Shown: positions 1-9,755 of the stretch, piece by piece
Layout of the letters: each line of letters begins with the position of its first letter
How positions within the stretch are numbered: position 1 is the stretch's first letter
Position numbers and translations under genes: made by a program
The notes under the pieces: model-generated
The model's input: only the letters and a program-made list of their open reading frames with translations
What the model was told of the DNA's origin: nothing
Databases searched by the model: none
NCBI GenBank assembly: GCA_958299035.1
Contig: CATQJL010000316.1
Coordinates: 38,118,025-38,182,024, forward strand
Reading direction: 5' to 3'
DNA from: Cylicocyclus nassatus
Lineage: Eukaryota; Nematoda; Chromadorea; Rhabditida; Strongylidae
DNA: 64,000 nt

Positions 1-1975
1 GATGGTTTCAAAAATATTCACCTTGCTGACATTGCTGTTCATCTACACAAATTACGAATTTCTTCTTTGAAAAAAAAATCGTAAATGCTTAAAAATTGTC
101 TAACTCTTTCCGAAACAAATGTTCGCATGCACATCAACTATGGTAATTCCAAAACCAGGCAGGACGATGTAAAAAAGAAAAAAGGAAATGTAAAAAAATA
201 CAAGGTGCTGATCAGAAATATAATTGTATGCTAATCCAGCAGCGTATCACTTCACATTTCAGAAAAAAGACAAACAGTGATGGCAAGGAATTGGAAATTA
301 TGAACTTTGACTGAGAAAAATGATGCCCCCCCCACCGTCGACATTTTACGATTTCTTTACCAAGTAAAACACCCTTCACCCTGGAGGGGTTGCGATCACT
401 GTGACCCCTTTCACCCTGGAGGAGTCATTCTCACCTTATCGCACCTGTGCTACGAATATTAGTGTTAGTGACTAAGGACATGATGCTTGGGTTATAAAAA
501 GACAATTCCGATGATTATTGAATTGAGGCAGGCACAGAAGAAAACTGACAATGAAAATTCTACGAAAACACCTTACGAAATATGATTAGACATTCACAGA
601 AGGTAAGTTTGCAAAGCAAATCTGCCAACCAAAGTAGTATATGTAGACAGACAGAATGGAGTGGATTACATGCCGTTTGACAAATTATGGTGCCCTGAGG
701 TTCCAAGATCGCAACGTTAACCAGTAAACTCTTCTTTTGTGCCACGAAGTAAGGAAGTAAGCCTGAGCCGGGGTAAAGAATTTTCTTCAAAGAGGTGGCT
801 CATAGCTCTTCTGACTATACTTTGAAAGTCCAAGAGCGCGGGATCAAACGCATCATTCCTTTGCGTGCGTTATTGGGAAGTATCCTCCATTTATCAAATG
901 AACAGACCGCGACGCGCGATGAGTCGCTTGTCGCATGCGAATAGCAGTCGTACTAGTCGTGCTACCGCAAAATTTTAGCGGCGCGTCGCGTTCGCTGCAA
1001 ACACGGCCAGTCCGTGCAATCGTTGAACGGAGCATAGCATCTAAGGTTCCTCAGAATAAGAAAACGCATCATTTTGAAGATCATACAGGCATCCTGCCTT
1101 ACACGATGTCTGTATACCCTACAGACATCCTGCCAAAACAATGTTTGAAGGACGAAAAACTTATCAAAATACTGTCATGCTGAGGCTTGTGAGACTTTTT
1201 GCACAAACTATTCAAATATTCTTTCTTCTTTCCTCCCCATTGCCCATCACGTAATTGAGATGTACAGAACATCCCATGATGCGATTATTAGGCTACCTTC
1301 AGTCTAAGCTTACGAGATACGGGAAGACGACACTTTGCGAATTCGCAAAGCTGTCGTCTTCCCGCTACCTCCTTAAGGAGGTAACTACGCGTAGCGAAGC
1401 GTGCTTTTGCCCTTTGTAGTAGAAAGGTGAGCTTGCAAAAGTGATATTTCTTGCTTAAAGAACATGAACAAAGGCCGTTTTATCTACTTTAGCGTCTAGA
1501 TTATTGCCATGCATGTACAGAGCTTTCGAAAAATCGTGACGATGGCGCAACAGCGCGCGATACGCACGCGTTCTCGGCAACCGCATTCAAATTTGGTCTC
1601 TACCTAAATGGTTTTCTGCTTACGTATGATAATATTTAGACACCGGAGTTAACTGAGGTGAGCGTGGAGGTGATGCCATCTTGTATGAGCATTTTATGCT
1701 GCTGTGGGCGCAAAGACCGCAGTCAAACCGTCGTCACAATTTTGAAAATGACCTATGGTTTGACAAGTATAAAAACCTGTAATTGAGTATTTTCACTCAT
1801 ATATGGAGCAGAAATTCTAGCGTTTATATCTGTTGTACTTAGATAGTATAGTCGTGTTTTACGTCATGCTTTCAGGTGAAAGACAGAGACATGAGGCAGT
1901 CAACGTGAAGAATTAGGCTGCACACTCTGATGACGTCATGTCGAACAGTTAAAAAGGCTGATTAGCAAAACTCAC
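1..1975. other. No gene recognised; probable 3' flank or intron of the tetraspanin
   Basis: I find no credible coding exon on either strand. The remaining tetraspanin exons (large extracellular loop with the CCG motif, and TM4) would lie here or left of the window, but I could not find them. A poly-C stretch followed by two copies of a CACCCTTCACCCTGGAGG-like motif (about 330-430) resembles repeat DNA at 46.8-46.9 kb. A pair of perfect or near-perfect palindromes sits at 1321-1383. Confidence 0.5.
1321..1383. repeat. Two adjacent short palindromes
   Basis: Positions 1321-1363 form a foldback with arms of about 21 nt (GGGAAGACGAC... pairing with ...GTCGTCTTCCC) meeting at GAATTC, with one unpaired extra base. 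Immediately downstream, 1366-1383 is a perfect 18-nt palindrome (TACCTCCTTAAGGAGGTA). They are probably remnants of a foldback element. Confidence 0.7.
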
Positions 1976-4382
1976 ATAGAACTGCACTGTGTCAAGCAAC
2001 GGTTGCACCCATTTGTCACGATTATAGCGATTCTTTGTCATATTCTGCACATAAACTCTGAGTCGACCGTTTGCAAACTAGAGTTAGAATATGCAAGATT
2101 AGCAAAACTTGGAACATAGACCTTATTCCACAGCAACATAGAATTAGTACATATTCATTGAACAATTTGCTTACCTTGTTTCGATAGACTAGTGCTAGTG
2201 TTCCCATACCCACGTCAGCAAGAAACAGAGCCAAGAGGCATAAGATAAACTAAAATCACATCCATAATGGCTTCAAAAAATTCCACATTTTTTCGTCATA
2301 TTTTCAGAAACAATTATGATTTCTGATATTTTTGAAAACCTTCGTTATGGCGCAAAAATTTTTTAGAAAGGGAATAATGTCACTGAAAGCTAAATGTCCT
2401 TACCCCAACTAACAAACATCTCATTCGTTGCACTGCACCACAGCATCCGATAAAGCCTACGAACAATGATACCACACCCGCAACAATCGCGATGTAGGAG
2501 GCGAATGTCTAAATTATAAAATACCTTACTTAAAAAAGGGACGTTTTGAATGCCACCTCGATCAAAAGATATTAGCTTTAAGAAAATTTTCTGCAAACTG
2601 CAGAATTCAAGTTATCCAAACAAAAATCACAGATTCCAAGCTATTCAACAGAAGTATCTTTAGACACTGTCATTTTTATTTCATCCACCCATAACTGCTT
2701 TACAGATGACAGAAATTGTCGATATGATCAACTGTTTGATAAATCAACAGTTGTGTGCATCCTCCACGAGCAGTCTTGGTGCGAGGTGACTTTCCGAATA
2801 GGCAAAAACCGAAGTCTCCTCTGACTCTTGCAAAGTTTTACGGAGTCCCTTTGACCCAAAACCGGAAACGTCGACTAAAAAAGCCCAAATAATTCCATAT
2901 AATAATTCCATATAATAGATTCCGCAAGATTTGACCATACAAGCAAAATTTGCAGCGGTTCTGCAGGATTTTGTTTATCATTGAAAAGTGGAAACGTTGA
3001 AAATGACGCTTCCGCGGATTTTCAGGTCAGACTGGTTGAAAACGGGAGCTTCCGCAGGACTTGTTACAAAACGCTGCACATCGCTTTGATCTGTCAATAC
3101 TTCTGCAGGTTTTTGAATGTGTTTTTTGAATGTCATTCGTAGTGCAGAGGATAGTGAGTCTCGCATCGATAAAGCAAGGTTCGAATCTCGCTAACATGTT
3201 CTCTTTTGATGTTGTGACATCCATCTCATTGCAAGCTTCTGAGCACGCTTACGGAACTTCTGCAGATGACCCGACGGAACTTTCCCAAACGTTTTGCGAA
3301 ATTTTCGGTGAATTGTCTGAAAAAACAACCTACCTAGCACGTATTTTTTCAGACGGCAAAACGATATCTCCTTTACTTTTTGTCCCAAAAACGATATCCA
3401 GCTTGCTTGTAAGCCACCTGTGCCAAACCCTGTTCAGTTTTCTAAGCATGGTTGAGACGAACTCTACTAACCTTATTATAAATGTGACGCGATTGACTAG
3501 GGCAGATAACCTTTCTCAGATCAACAAACGGAAAGCCCCTTGGGAAAAGCGCAACCTTTTTTGATGTGAACATCTTATCCACTCTTCGTAGGCAAGTCAA
3601 TAAATGTTTACGTTTACTTGGCGGTTGAATTCTCTTTTCAAACTTCAAATTTATACTTTTTTTCTCAAGAAAGATATTCAGAGCTCAACACAGACTCACT
3701 ACAGCCACCAAACTGTAATAATTTATAGATGGAGAGGATGACACTGAGATTTTGAGGAAGGTTTTCAAAAAGCATTTACTTGTCCATATAAAAGTCTTTT
3801 AGATATGCAGCCGAGTTCGAGATGTTAAATGTTTTCGTGTTAAAAATCATAGAAGCTAGTGACCTTGGCCCCTCGCGATTTTCTCTGAAAGAGTTTTAGT
3901 ATTTATTCATACAACCTCTTTCTGATTACTGCTTTTCACCATTCAACACCTACTGAGATTGGGTTCAAGAACGAACCTCGAAATCATCGGAAAGAGGGAA
4001 TTTGAATTTCCTTTTACTTTGTATTAAAAGTGAGCACAACTGCAATTGCACTTTTGTAATAACAGTTTTGGATTTTTCTGGTCTGCAGGTTTGCACATTA
4101 CAGTCTAGAACTCACCAACAGCGGATCGTCCTCGGAGAAATCAACCAGGGTAAGAATATAGTTCCTCTTTGGATCCAATAACATCCATAAGCCAATGAAG
4201 ATAAGCGCTAGGCCGGAGGTCTGAAAAAAAATCAGCAACCGTTCCAATGATTTCGTGATTGCTAGCCAACCAGAGTTATGACTACAGAAATCTTCAAAAA
4301 TTCCAGCGCTCACCCAAAACAAAATTGTGTAGATCATTAGCGCGACTTTTGCACCATTTCCACCTGTACGTTGAACCGTCAT
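1976..4382 (-). CDS. Tetraspanin (TM4SF) membrane protein, five 5' exons, 3' end outside the window or not found
   Basis: Exons on the minus strand are 4314-4382, 4116-4220, 2404-2508, 2175-2249 and 1976-2077. All introns are phase 0 and 152 residues are visible. The start ATG at 4382 follows GCGTTACAG, a plausible spliced-leader acceptor. Residues about 14-40 are TM1, followed by a conserved DFSEDDPLL. Exon 3 gives TM2 ending in the tetraspanin signature GFIGCCGA. Exon 4 gives TM3 ending in VYRNK. Exon 5 starts the large extracellular loop with a conserved RYNRDKWVQPLLDTVQFY. The CCG motif, loop end and TM4 would follow and are missing here. Tetraspanins organise partner receptors in plasma-membrane microdomains. 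The family call is secure, but I cannot name the paralog. The third intron-sized gap (2509-4115) holds degenerate MITE DNA. Confidence 0.9.
2755..3440. repeat. Degenerate CAGGGCTCGGCAC-type MITE, apparently split by an insertion
   Basis: The left part (about 2755-2900) and right part (about 3340-3440) resemble the two halves of the intact MITEs at 6448-6716 and 12087-12363. Shared features are a GAAGTCTCC/TTTTGCAAA block on one side and ACGATATCCAGCTTGCTT...CCACCTGTGCC on the other. Roughly 400 bp of unrelated DNA lies between them. The region is inside the tetraspanin intron between its second and third exons. Confidence 0.55.
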
Positions 4383-4625
4383 CCTGTAACGCAAAAAGTT
4401 TACAATCAGATGAATTCTGCAAATAGCAGAGTACTGATCAGGATGTTGTTTCACTGCAAAAACCGCGATGTGCTTTACGTCACATGAAAATCATATCTTT
4501 ATAGGAATGATGGAAGAAAATGGACCAGGAAGGCTTTTGTTTGTTCAGTGAAAAAATATGCAGAGACTGTTTATTTGCAGAAACAATTTAATGATTCTTG
4601 AAAAGTAACCTAGGCTCGTATCAGT

Positions 4626-5035
4626 GGCAGTCCCATGATTTCAGTCCAGGGAGGGGGAGAGGGGGAGAGGCGCGGAAAGAATTTCTTTCAAGTGAAGATG
4701 CGTGGCGTGAGCCACGCACTCCGAAAAATTTTTTGGGTGCTTCTCAATTTTTGCGGGCCCATAACCGCTAGAATATAGAAACAGGGGGCGTGGCGGTAGC
4801 AATACAAGGCTAATTTGAATTTCAAAAAAATTTTGAAATTTGTTTCAATTATTTAGAAGAACAAACAAGTCACTTGCCTTTTTTATAACCCATGTAAGTA
4901 AATTTCAAAAATTTTGCGACCTATTTTGGGGAATAAGGTGCACTCGGGCCTTTACGAGAAAACAGATCTCACTTCATTGTCCATTTATCCCTTCGATTAG
5001 CAAAACTTTGACCCCCCCCCCCTCTCCCCCATGAA
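4626..5035. repeat. Dispersed repeat with G/C tracts, family member 1
   Basis: It starts with GTGGCAGTCCCATGATTTC and a G-rich tract, contains GCGTGGCGTGAGCCACGCACTCCGAAA and GCGGGCCCATAA, and ends in a C tract. The same order of motifs recurs at 19010-19310 (GTGGCGGTCCCAAGATTTC, GCATTCCGAAA, ACGGGCCCGTAA, C tract). A shorter inverted piece lies near 22540-22640. I infer a non-coding dispersed element. Confidence 0.6.
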
Positions 5036-6440
5036 AAGTACTACGACTACCACTGCTACGTGGATAGTGTCAGTAACACAAGAAAGTGTGCAAAACTTAT
5101 AGGAAGACTTCACTGTATAGAACATGTGAGAAAATATTGTATCGCAAAAAAATGTTGACAGTGTCTGCAGCAAAATCATACGAAGAGATGGACTGACAAA
5201 AATCCATATTATAGATTATAAAAAACCGTAGGGAGACGCATGGGAAAAAGATTGGGAGATAAATAGCATTGAAGAATGTGTCAAGTTGATGCTCACTATG
5301 AATCAACAAGAATTTTTATCTACCGCAACAGCTTCTGATCTTTCAAAATATAGAGATTCTAATGAATAGTAAGAAAAACTTTGGTATGAATCGCATTCAA
5401 AGGAAGAGCAGGAGAAATGCCAGTGGCAGTATGAGTAAGCTCGCATTTGCTTGGTTCAGAGAGACCAACAAAAGTGTTGGGAACAAAGTGTTTCCATGCT
5501 TCTTCTAGCTTTACAGCATCAGCCATTCCCTTTAGTCTCAGTGGCCTTACAATTAGGAGAGAGAGGGCCTTTGTTTTGTATGATGACGGCATTTTCAAAC
5601 TTAAGCCAACAATTTCTGTGTTCTTTGGTATCCCATTACATAAAAATATATGATTGAGATACAAATATAAACGCAAGGGCGTAGAATACCTCCTATGAAC
5701 GTGCTCTCTCCAGCAATTCCAAAAAAAACTCCAGAATGCGGAAGAGTTCATAAGATCTTCAATCTATGAAATTTTCATTCTGAATGCACGAATTAGAAGT
5801 CCTCAGGTAACAACTCAAATTTCTACTCTTCGTCCCACATTACTTTACAATAATGACAGGCTGTTTGTCGATACGAAATTTTTGTTATGATTGCATTGAA
5901 CTTTTCTGCTCAAGCCAAATAGTCTGCAAGCTGCAAGCAAAAAATCCAAAAAACTGAGGCGATCACCCACCTTTGACGTGACATTGCTGGACAACGACCC
6001 TATGTACACACTATGCTAACAAACGCTGATTCAACAGATCGATAGCGTGAGAGCAGAATGGAACGTCGTCCCTTCCTCCTCAGGGTGGTAATTTTTTTAG
6101 CACCTTTCACCAAAACGTTGCACTACTGCCCTTACTCAAAGCTGAGAAAACGTTTTTTCTGACGTTCACCCCAGACTTCAACTATCACTTTGACTTTATT
6201 TGTTACCTCATTTATTTGCAGAAGTAAACCGTAAATACTGTATGAAGGATTGCTTGTTACTCTATGGCCTCAATTCTGAGCTGCAGAAACACCTATCTCT
6301 GCGCAAAAAATTAACATTTTTCCTTTATTTTAGACTGTTCTGATTGTTTCTGCTTGGAAAATCAACAATTTTTCAAATTTTCAAAACGCTGTTGCAGTCT
6401 CAAAGCAAAAGCAACATCATTTTAAATAAAGGAGGAGAAC
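5036..6440. other. AT-rich DNA with one unrecognised open frame
   Basis: No splice-consistent gene model could be built. The only notable open frame is minus strand 5359-5751 (130 codons). It lacks any motif I recognise, signal peptide or neighbouring exon, and may be chance or a decayed gene or transposon. Confidence 0.3.
5359..5751 (-). CDS. Unrecognised 130-codon open frame
   Basis: This is an ATG-to-stop frame in AT-rich DNA. The C-terminal two thirds (after about residue 40) reads as plausible soluble protein with mixed charged and hydrophobic residues and no low complexity. I recognise no family. No flanking exon with compatible phase was found. It could be an exon of an unrecognised gene, a transposon fragment or a chance frame. 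No function is assigned. Confidence 0.15.
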   Translation of the reverse strand: MNSSAFWSFFWNCWREHVHRRYSTPLRLYLYLNHIFLCNGIPKNTEIVGLSLKMPSSYKTKALSLLIVRPLRLKGMADAVKLEEAWKHFVPNTFVGLSEPSKCELTHTATGISPALPLNAIHTKVFLTIH

Positions 6441-6447
6441 TTCAGAT

Positions 6448-6716
6448 CAGGGCTCGGCACGAGGAGGCTAGTTGAAAATGCGAAAAACGAAGTCCCCCTT
6501 GACTTTTGCAAATTTTTGCGAGGTACTCTTTGACCCTAGACCATAATCCCTAAGAAAAAACTCCAAAAAAACGAAACGTGATTGAAAAAACGTCGTAATT
6601 TTTGTGTCTTTTCGGTCTCAAAAAATCTGCAAAAAACGAAACCCCCTTTGTTTTTTGTCCCAAAAACGATATCCAGCTTGCTTACAAGCCGCCTGTGCCA
6701 CCTGTGCCGTGCCCTG
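6448..6716. repeat. hAT-like MITE with 8-bp target duplication
   Basis: The ends CAGGGCTCGGCAC and GTGCCGTGCCCTG are terminal inverted repeats. The 8-bp sequence CTTCAGAT occurs directly on both sides (6440-6447 and 6717-6724), the target-duplication length of hAT transposons. There is no coding capacity. It is the same family as 12087-12363. The internal text includes CGAAGTCCCCCTTGACTTTTG and ACGATATCCAGCTTGCTT. Confidence 0.9.
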
Positions 6717-6724
6717 CTTCAGAT

Positions 6725-8668
6725 CGCTACCTAATATTTGGAGGTTTACAGCATTGTAGAAATTTCAACCAGACAAAAATGACAATCAACTCCATTTATC
6801 AAATTTGTGATTAAGCTGCAAATGAATGCAAAGTATTATTGGAATTTACAAGATTCGAAATTAAACTCTGATATGGGAATGATAAGAACTTTGAACATAG
6901 GAGTTTCATAGTTTATTTTGTTTATATTCAGAAGTTCCAAGGATTAATATTGATATGATATAACGATGACTATCTACCCATCATCAAGAAGATTCCAAAG
7001 AAGTGGAATTCCAATAATACTTTGCATTCAAAATTTTGAGGAAAGGGTCCTGTTGGACGACCAAATTATAAATTCAAACAGTCAAGAAAAGGTGACTACG
7101 CCCAGCATTTGCCTTCTAATAAAAGGATGAGTCCCTTTCTCTTGCATTTTTATGGCTTTACAACAACAATAGTGGAAACAATGGGGAGGAAGTGCGGAAT
7201 TGATGATGGGAAGCTTTGTTTTGATGGATCTATGCGTTCTGCAAGACTAGGACATCTGTTGCATTTCTTACCAAAGATTTCGTGTGGATGAGGGATGAGA
7301 TTTCGGATCTCAATTATTTGGGAAAAAGACGAATGCTTAAGACGTCTAGAAGGGCAGAACTCAAAAAAATGTTTTTAAGTGAGCTCAAAGAGAATGTATA
7401 ACCTGTACTAATGTTGAAGAACTCTCTCGAATACACAAGTGATGTAGAGTCTTTACAGGAAGAAGGTGGGCGATGCTTCAAATTTGAAAAACAATTCAAA
7501 CAAGAAGATATTTCGAAAACAACTTCCCATCCCATTTTAAGTAATTCTAATTCTTTTTCTGTTGCTGAAAAATGTCTTGACACCCGTTTAAGCAATCGTA
7601 TGGAGTTAAACAAGAATTAAAGTAGTTTATAATTGATTTTGGTTCTTGGCGTAAAAAAAATCCTGGTCGCATCATTCAGTAAACCCCATTGCAACAATAA
7701 CTCTATATATGCTGCTCTCGATAATGTTTGGACTAATTAGATGCAGTAAAAGGTGTCTTGATAATGAGTGAAGCATATTCTAAATGGCAACAAAAATAAG
7801 GAAGTGTGTCGATAACTGCAAGGCTGAATAATTAGCCTTGCATGCAAAATAGAATTCTATGGATTTTGGTGAAAGTCCAGAAATTGTTTCAGACCACTTG
7901 AACGGACAACTGTCCAAAATGTTCTCCAAATGTCCTTTATTGACAGAGGTGAGAGTGCAATCAATGAGCGATATAACGGGCCGACACCTAGGTGTATCCA
8001 GCTCCAGCTGCGTGCGAGGCTCAGTTGGTAGCCGAGCTGGTGGTGGTCGTCGTTCTCTTCTCTCATTACACATCCCTCAATGAATAGCAATCGCTTGCAC
8101 ATCCGTTTGTGACCTGGGAGGATTAGCGAAGCCAGGAGTCCATGGCTAGGATCAAGTGATACAGATCCAATCTTCTACAGAAAAATCCATTGTCAAAATT
8201 GTATTAGGTTAGCTGAAAGATAATTTCGGTCGCTTTTGCAGCTCCTACATATGCGCGAACAAATTTTTATCCAGTGTTTAGCACCTTTGGAAAGAGCACT
8301 TCATGAGAACTGGATATAAGTATTATTTGAAAAAATATATTTCTCTATGATAAAAGGCGCGAAGTAATGAGAAACCCCAAGTCATTGTGCGCAAATGTGA
8401 AATAATTTCGTTTTTTAGTAAAGAATTTCAAAATGGCAAATTATAAATTTTTTTTATTATTTTCTTAGAGAAGACGTGGATGTATCCAAACACCAAATTA
8501 CTTATTTCTAAAACCATCACAGCATGAAGCGAGTCTCAAAAAGCCAAATAACTGAGCTCTTGAGAATTTGGACTTTTGGGGCATAAGTGCCCTACAACAA
8601 CCTAGATAAAGAAACTACAAGCAAAATTTTTATATAGATTTGCATGAAGAAACGAGATTGTCTTTTGG
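6725..8668. other. No gene recognised
   Basis: AT-rich sequence. Short open frames occur around 7109-7291 (plus), 7314-7620 (both strands) and 7780-8102 (both strands). None has a family motif or neighbouring exons. Confidence 0.4.
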
Positions 8669-9157
8669 TCAATCTATCATTATTCGGGAGGGAAGGGGGC
8701 AGCCAACATGAACGATAGGTTTGCCAGCCATATGCGCTGCGTAGGTCAAATATTTTTGAAATAATTCCATATTTACGCTATGATGATATCTCGAAGCTTG
8801 GAAGAAACGTTGGAACTCTGTATGCCCTGATTCTAAATTTTCGACACCATTCATTTTTTTGTTGGGCATAAGAGATTTTGAAATTCTCTGTCCTAGCATT
8901 TGTAAAGAACAAATTAAAGAACTAGCTCTTCCAAATGGCACATAAATGCCCCAGAACTCTGATTTTGGTCTTGAAAACGCTTTCATGCCGCTTCTGTTAC
9001 ATATGGTGCACTTATGTTTTGATCTATATTTCAATCCACTGCCTTCAGAATTAGCAAGGAAATACAAAAAGCAACCTTCGTGATTGAGGCAATTATACAC
9101 GGACCGTGACACGCAAAGACTGGGCGTCGTTGCGTCCGGCCAAGATAGTTCGTGCAT
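8669..9157 (-). CDS. Unrecognised 162-codon open frame
   Basis: A fairly long open frame for DNA of this composition. It contains a CTIC pair (about residues 50-53), basic stretches and a C-terminal hydrophobic/histidine segment ending GCPLPSR. The first 20-30 codons overlap a dispersed repeat (9095-9245) that recurs near 37.5 kb, so the true coding part, if any, begins further in. I recognise no domain. It lies downstream of the Notch gene's last exon on the same strand but no splice link is needed, because that gene has its own stop. It may be a decayed transposon protein. Confidence 0.2.
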   Translation of the reverse strand: MHELSWPDATTPSLCVSRSVYNCLNHEGCFLYFLANSEGSGLKYRSKHKCTICNRSGMKAFSRPKSEFWGIYVPFGRASSLICSLQMLGQRISKSLMPNKKMNGVENLESGHTEFQRFFQASRYHHSVNMELFQKYLTYAAHMAGKPIVHVGCPLPSRIMID

Positions 9158-9245
9158 GAGAGAGACAGCAGATGGTAGGAGACACGAAAGAGCGCTCGAT
9201 CAGAGAGACGCCGATGCATCCGCAGTGTTTGCGTGCTATGAATCA
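9095..9245 (+). repeat. Dispersed repeat copy A (pair with 37478-37632)
   Basis: Shares with 37478-37632 the text GTGACACGCAAAGACTGGGC, GTTGCGTCCGGCCAAGATAG, GAGACGCCGAT and AATCACCTATA, in the same order and orientation with scattered mismatches. The unit is about 150 bp. No ORF function is assigned. Confidence 0.75.
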
Positions 9246-9755
9246 CCTATACCTCTCGCGTAGTGCTGTTAGCCATAACTTTCTACATTTCACACTGAAG
9301 TGTACTCGCGCTTAGGAAATGAAAAATATTTTTGAACAATCTCATCTCTTTGGCCGTCTTTTAATCGTAAAACTGACGACCATTTGTTTGTGCCCAAAAT
9401 GTAGACACGCAGCATGCAAATGTTTATTGAGTGCTATAGCCTTCTGGTAACTAAGGAACACACAACAAAAAATTCGGCAAATTGTAGCATAATCAACTGA
9501 GTGAATTAATCGAATATCTCATGAATAATGTCAATAACTTCAAAGACTGAGTATTATTGCAAGGCTCGTAGTACAATACTCTTTTAATATGGAAGGTATT
9601 TTACACAGTCATGAGACACATGACAAAGGTAAGTGCCCTGAATTTAGTTCCAGTGAGTATCAGATGCTTGAAAGAGATCATTGTTCTGAGACTCAGCACG
9701 TTGAACGATAGATGATCGTGAAAACTGAGGGATGAATTAACTTGTAAAAATTCTA

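Noticed and set aside
3140..3190. tRNA-like stretch with TAGTGCAGAGG (A-box-like) and GGTTCGAATCTC (B-box-like)
   Set aside because: The boxes are near the right distance, but the T-stem pairs poorly and no 7-bp acceptor stem can be formed. It is at best a tRNA-derived pseudogene or SINE head.
3130..3564. 144-codon plus-strand frame
   Set aside because: Covers a decayed MITE and a tRNA-like relic inside a tetraspanin intron; no domain.
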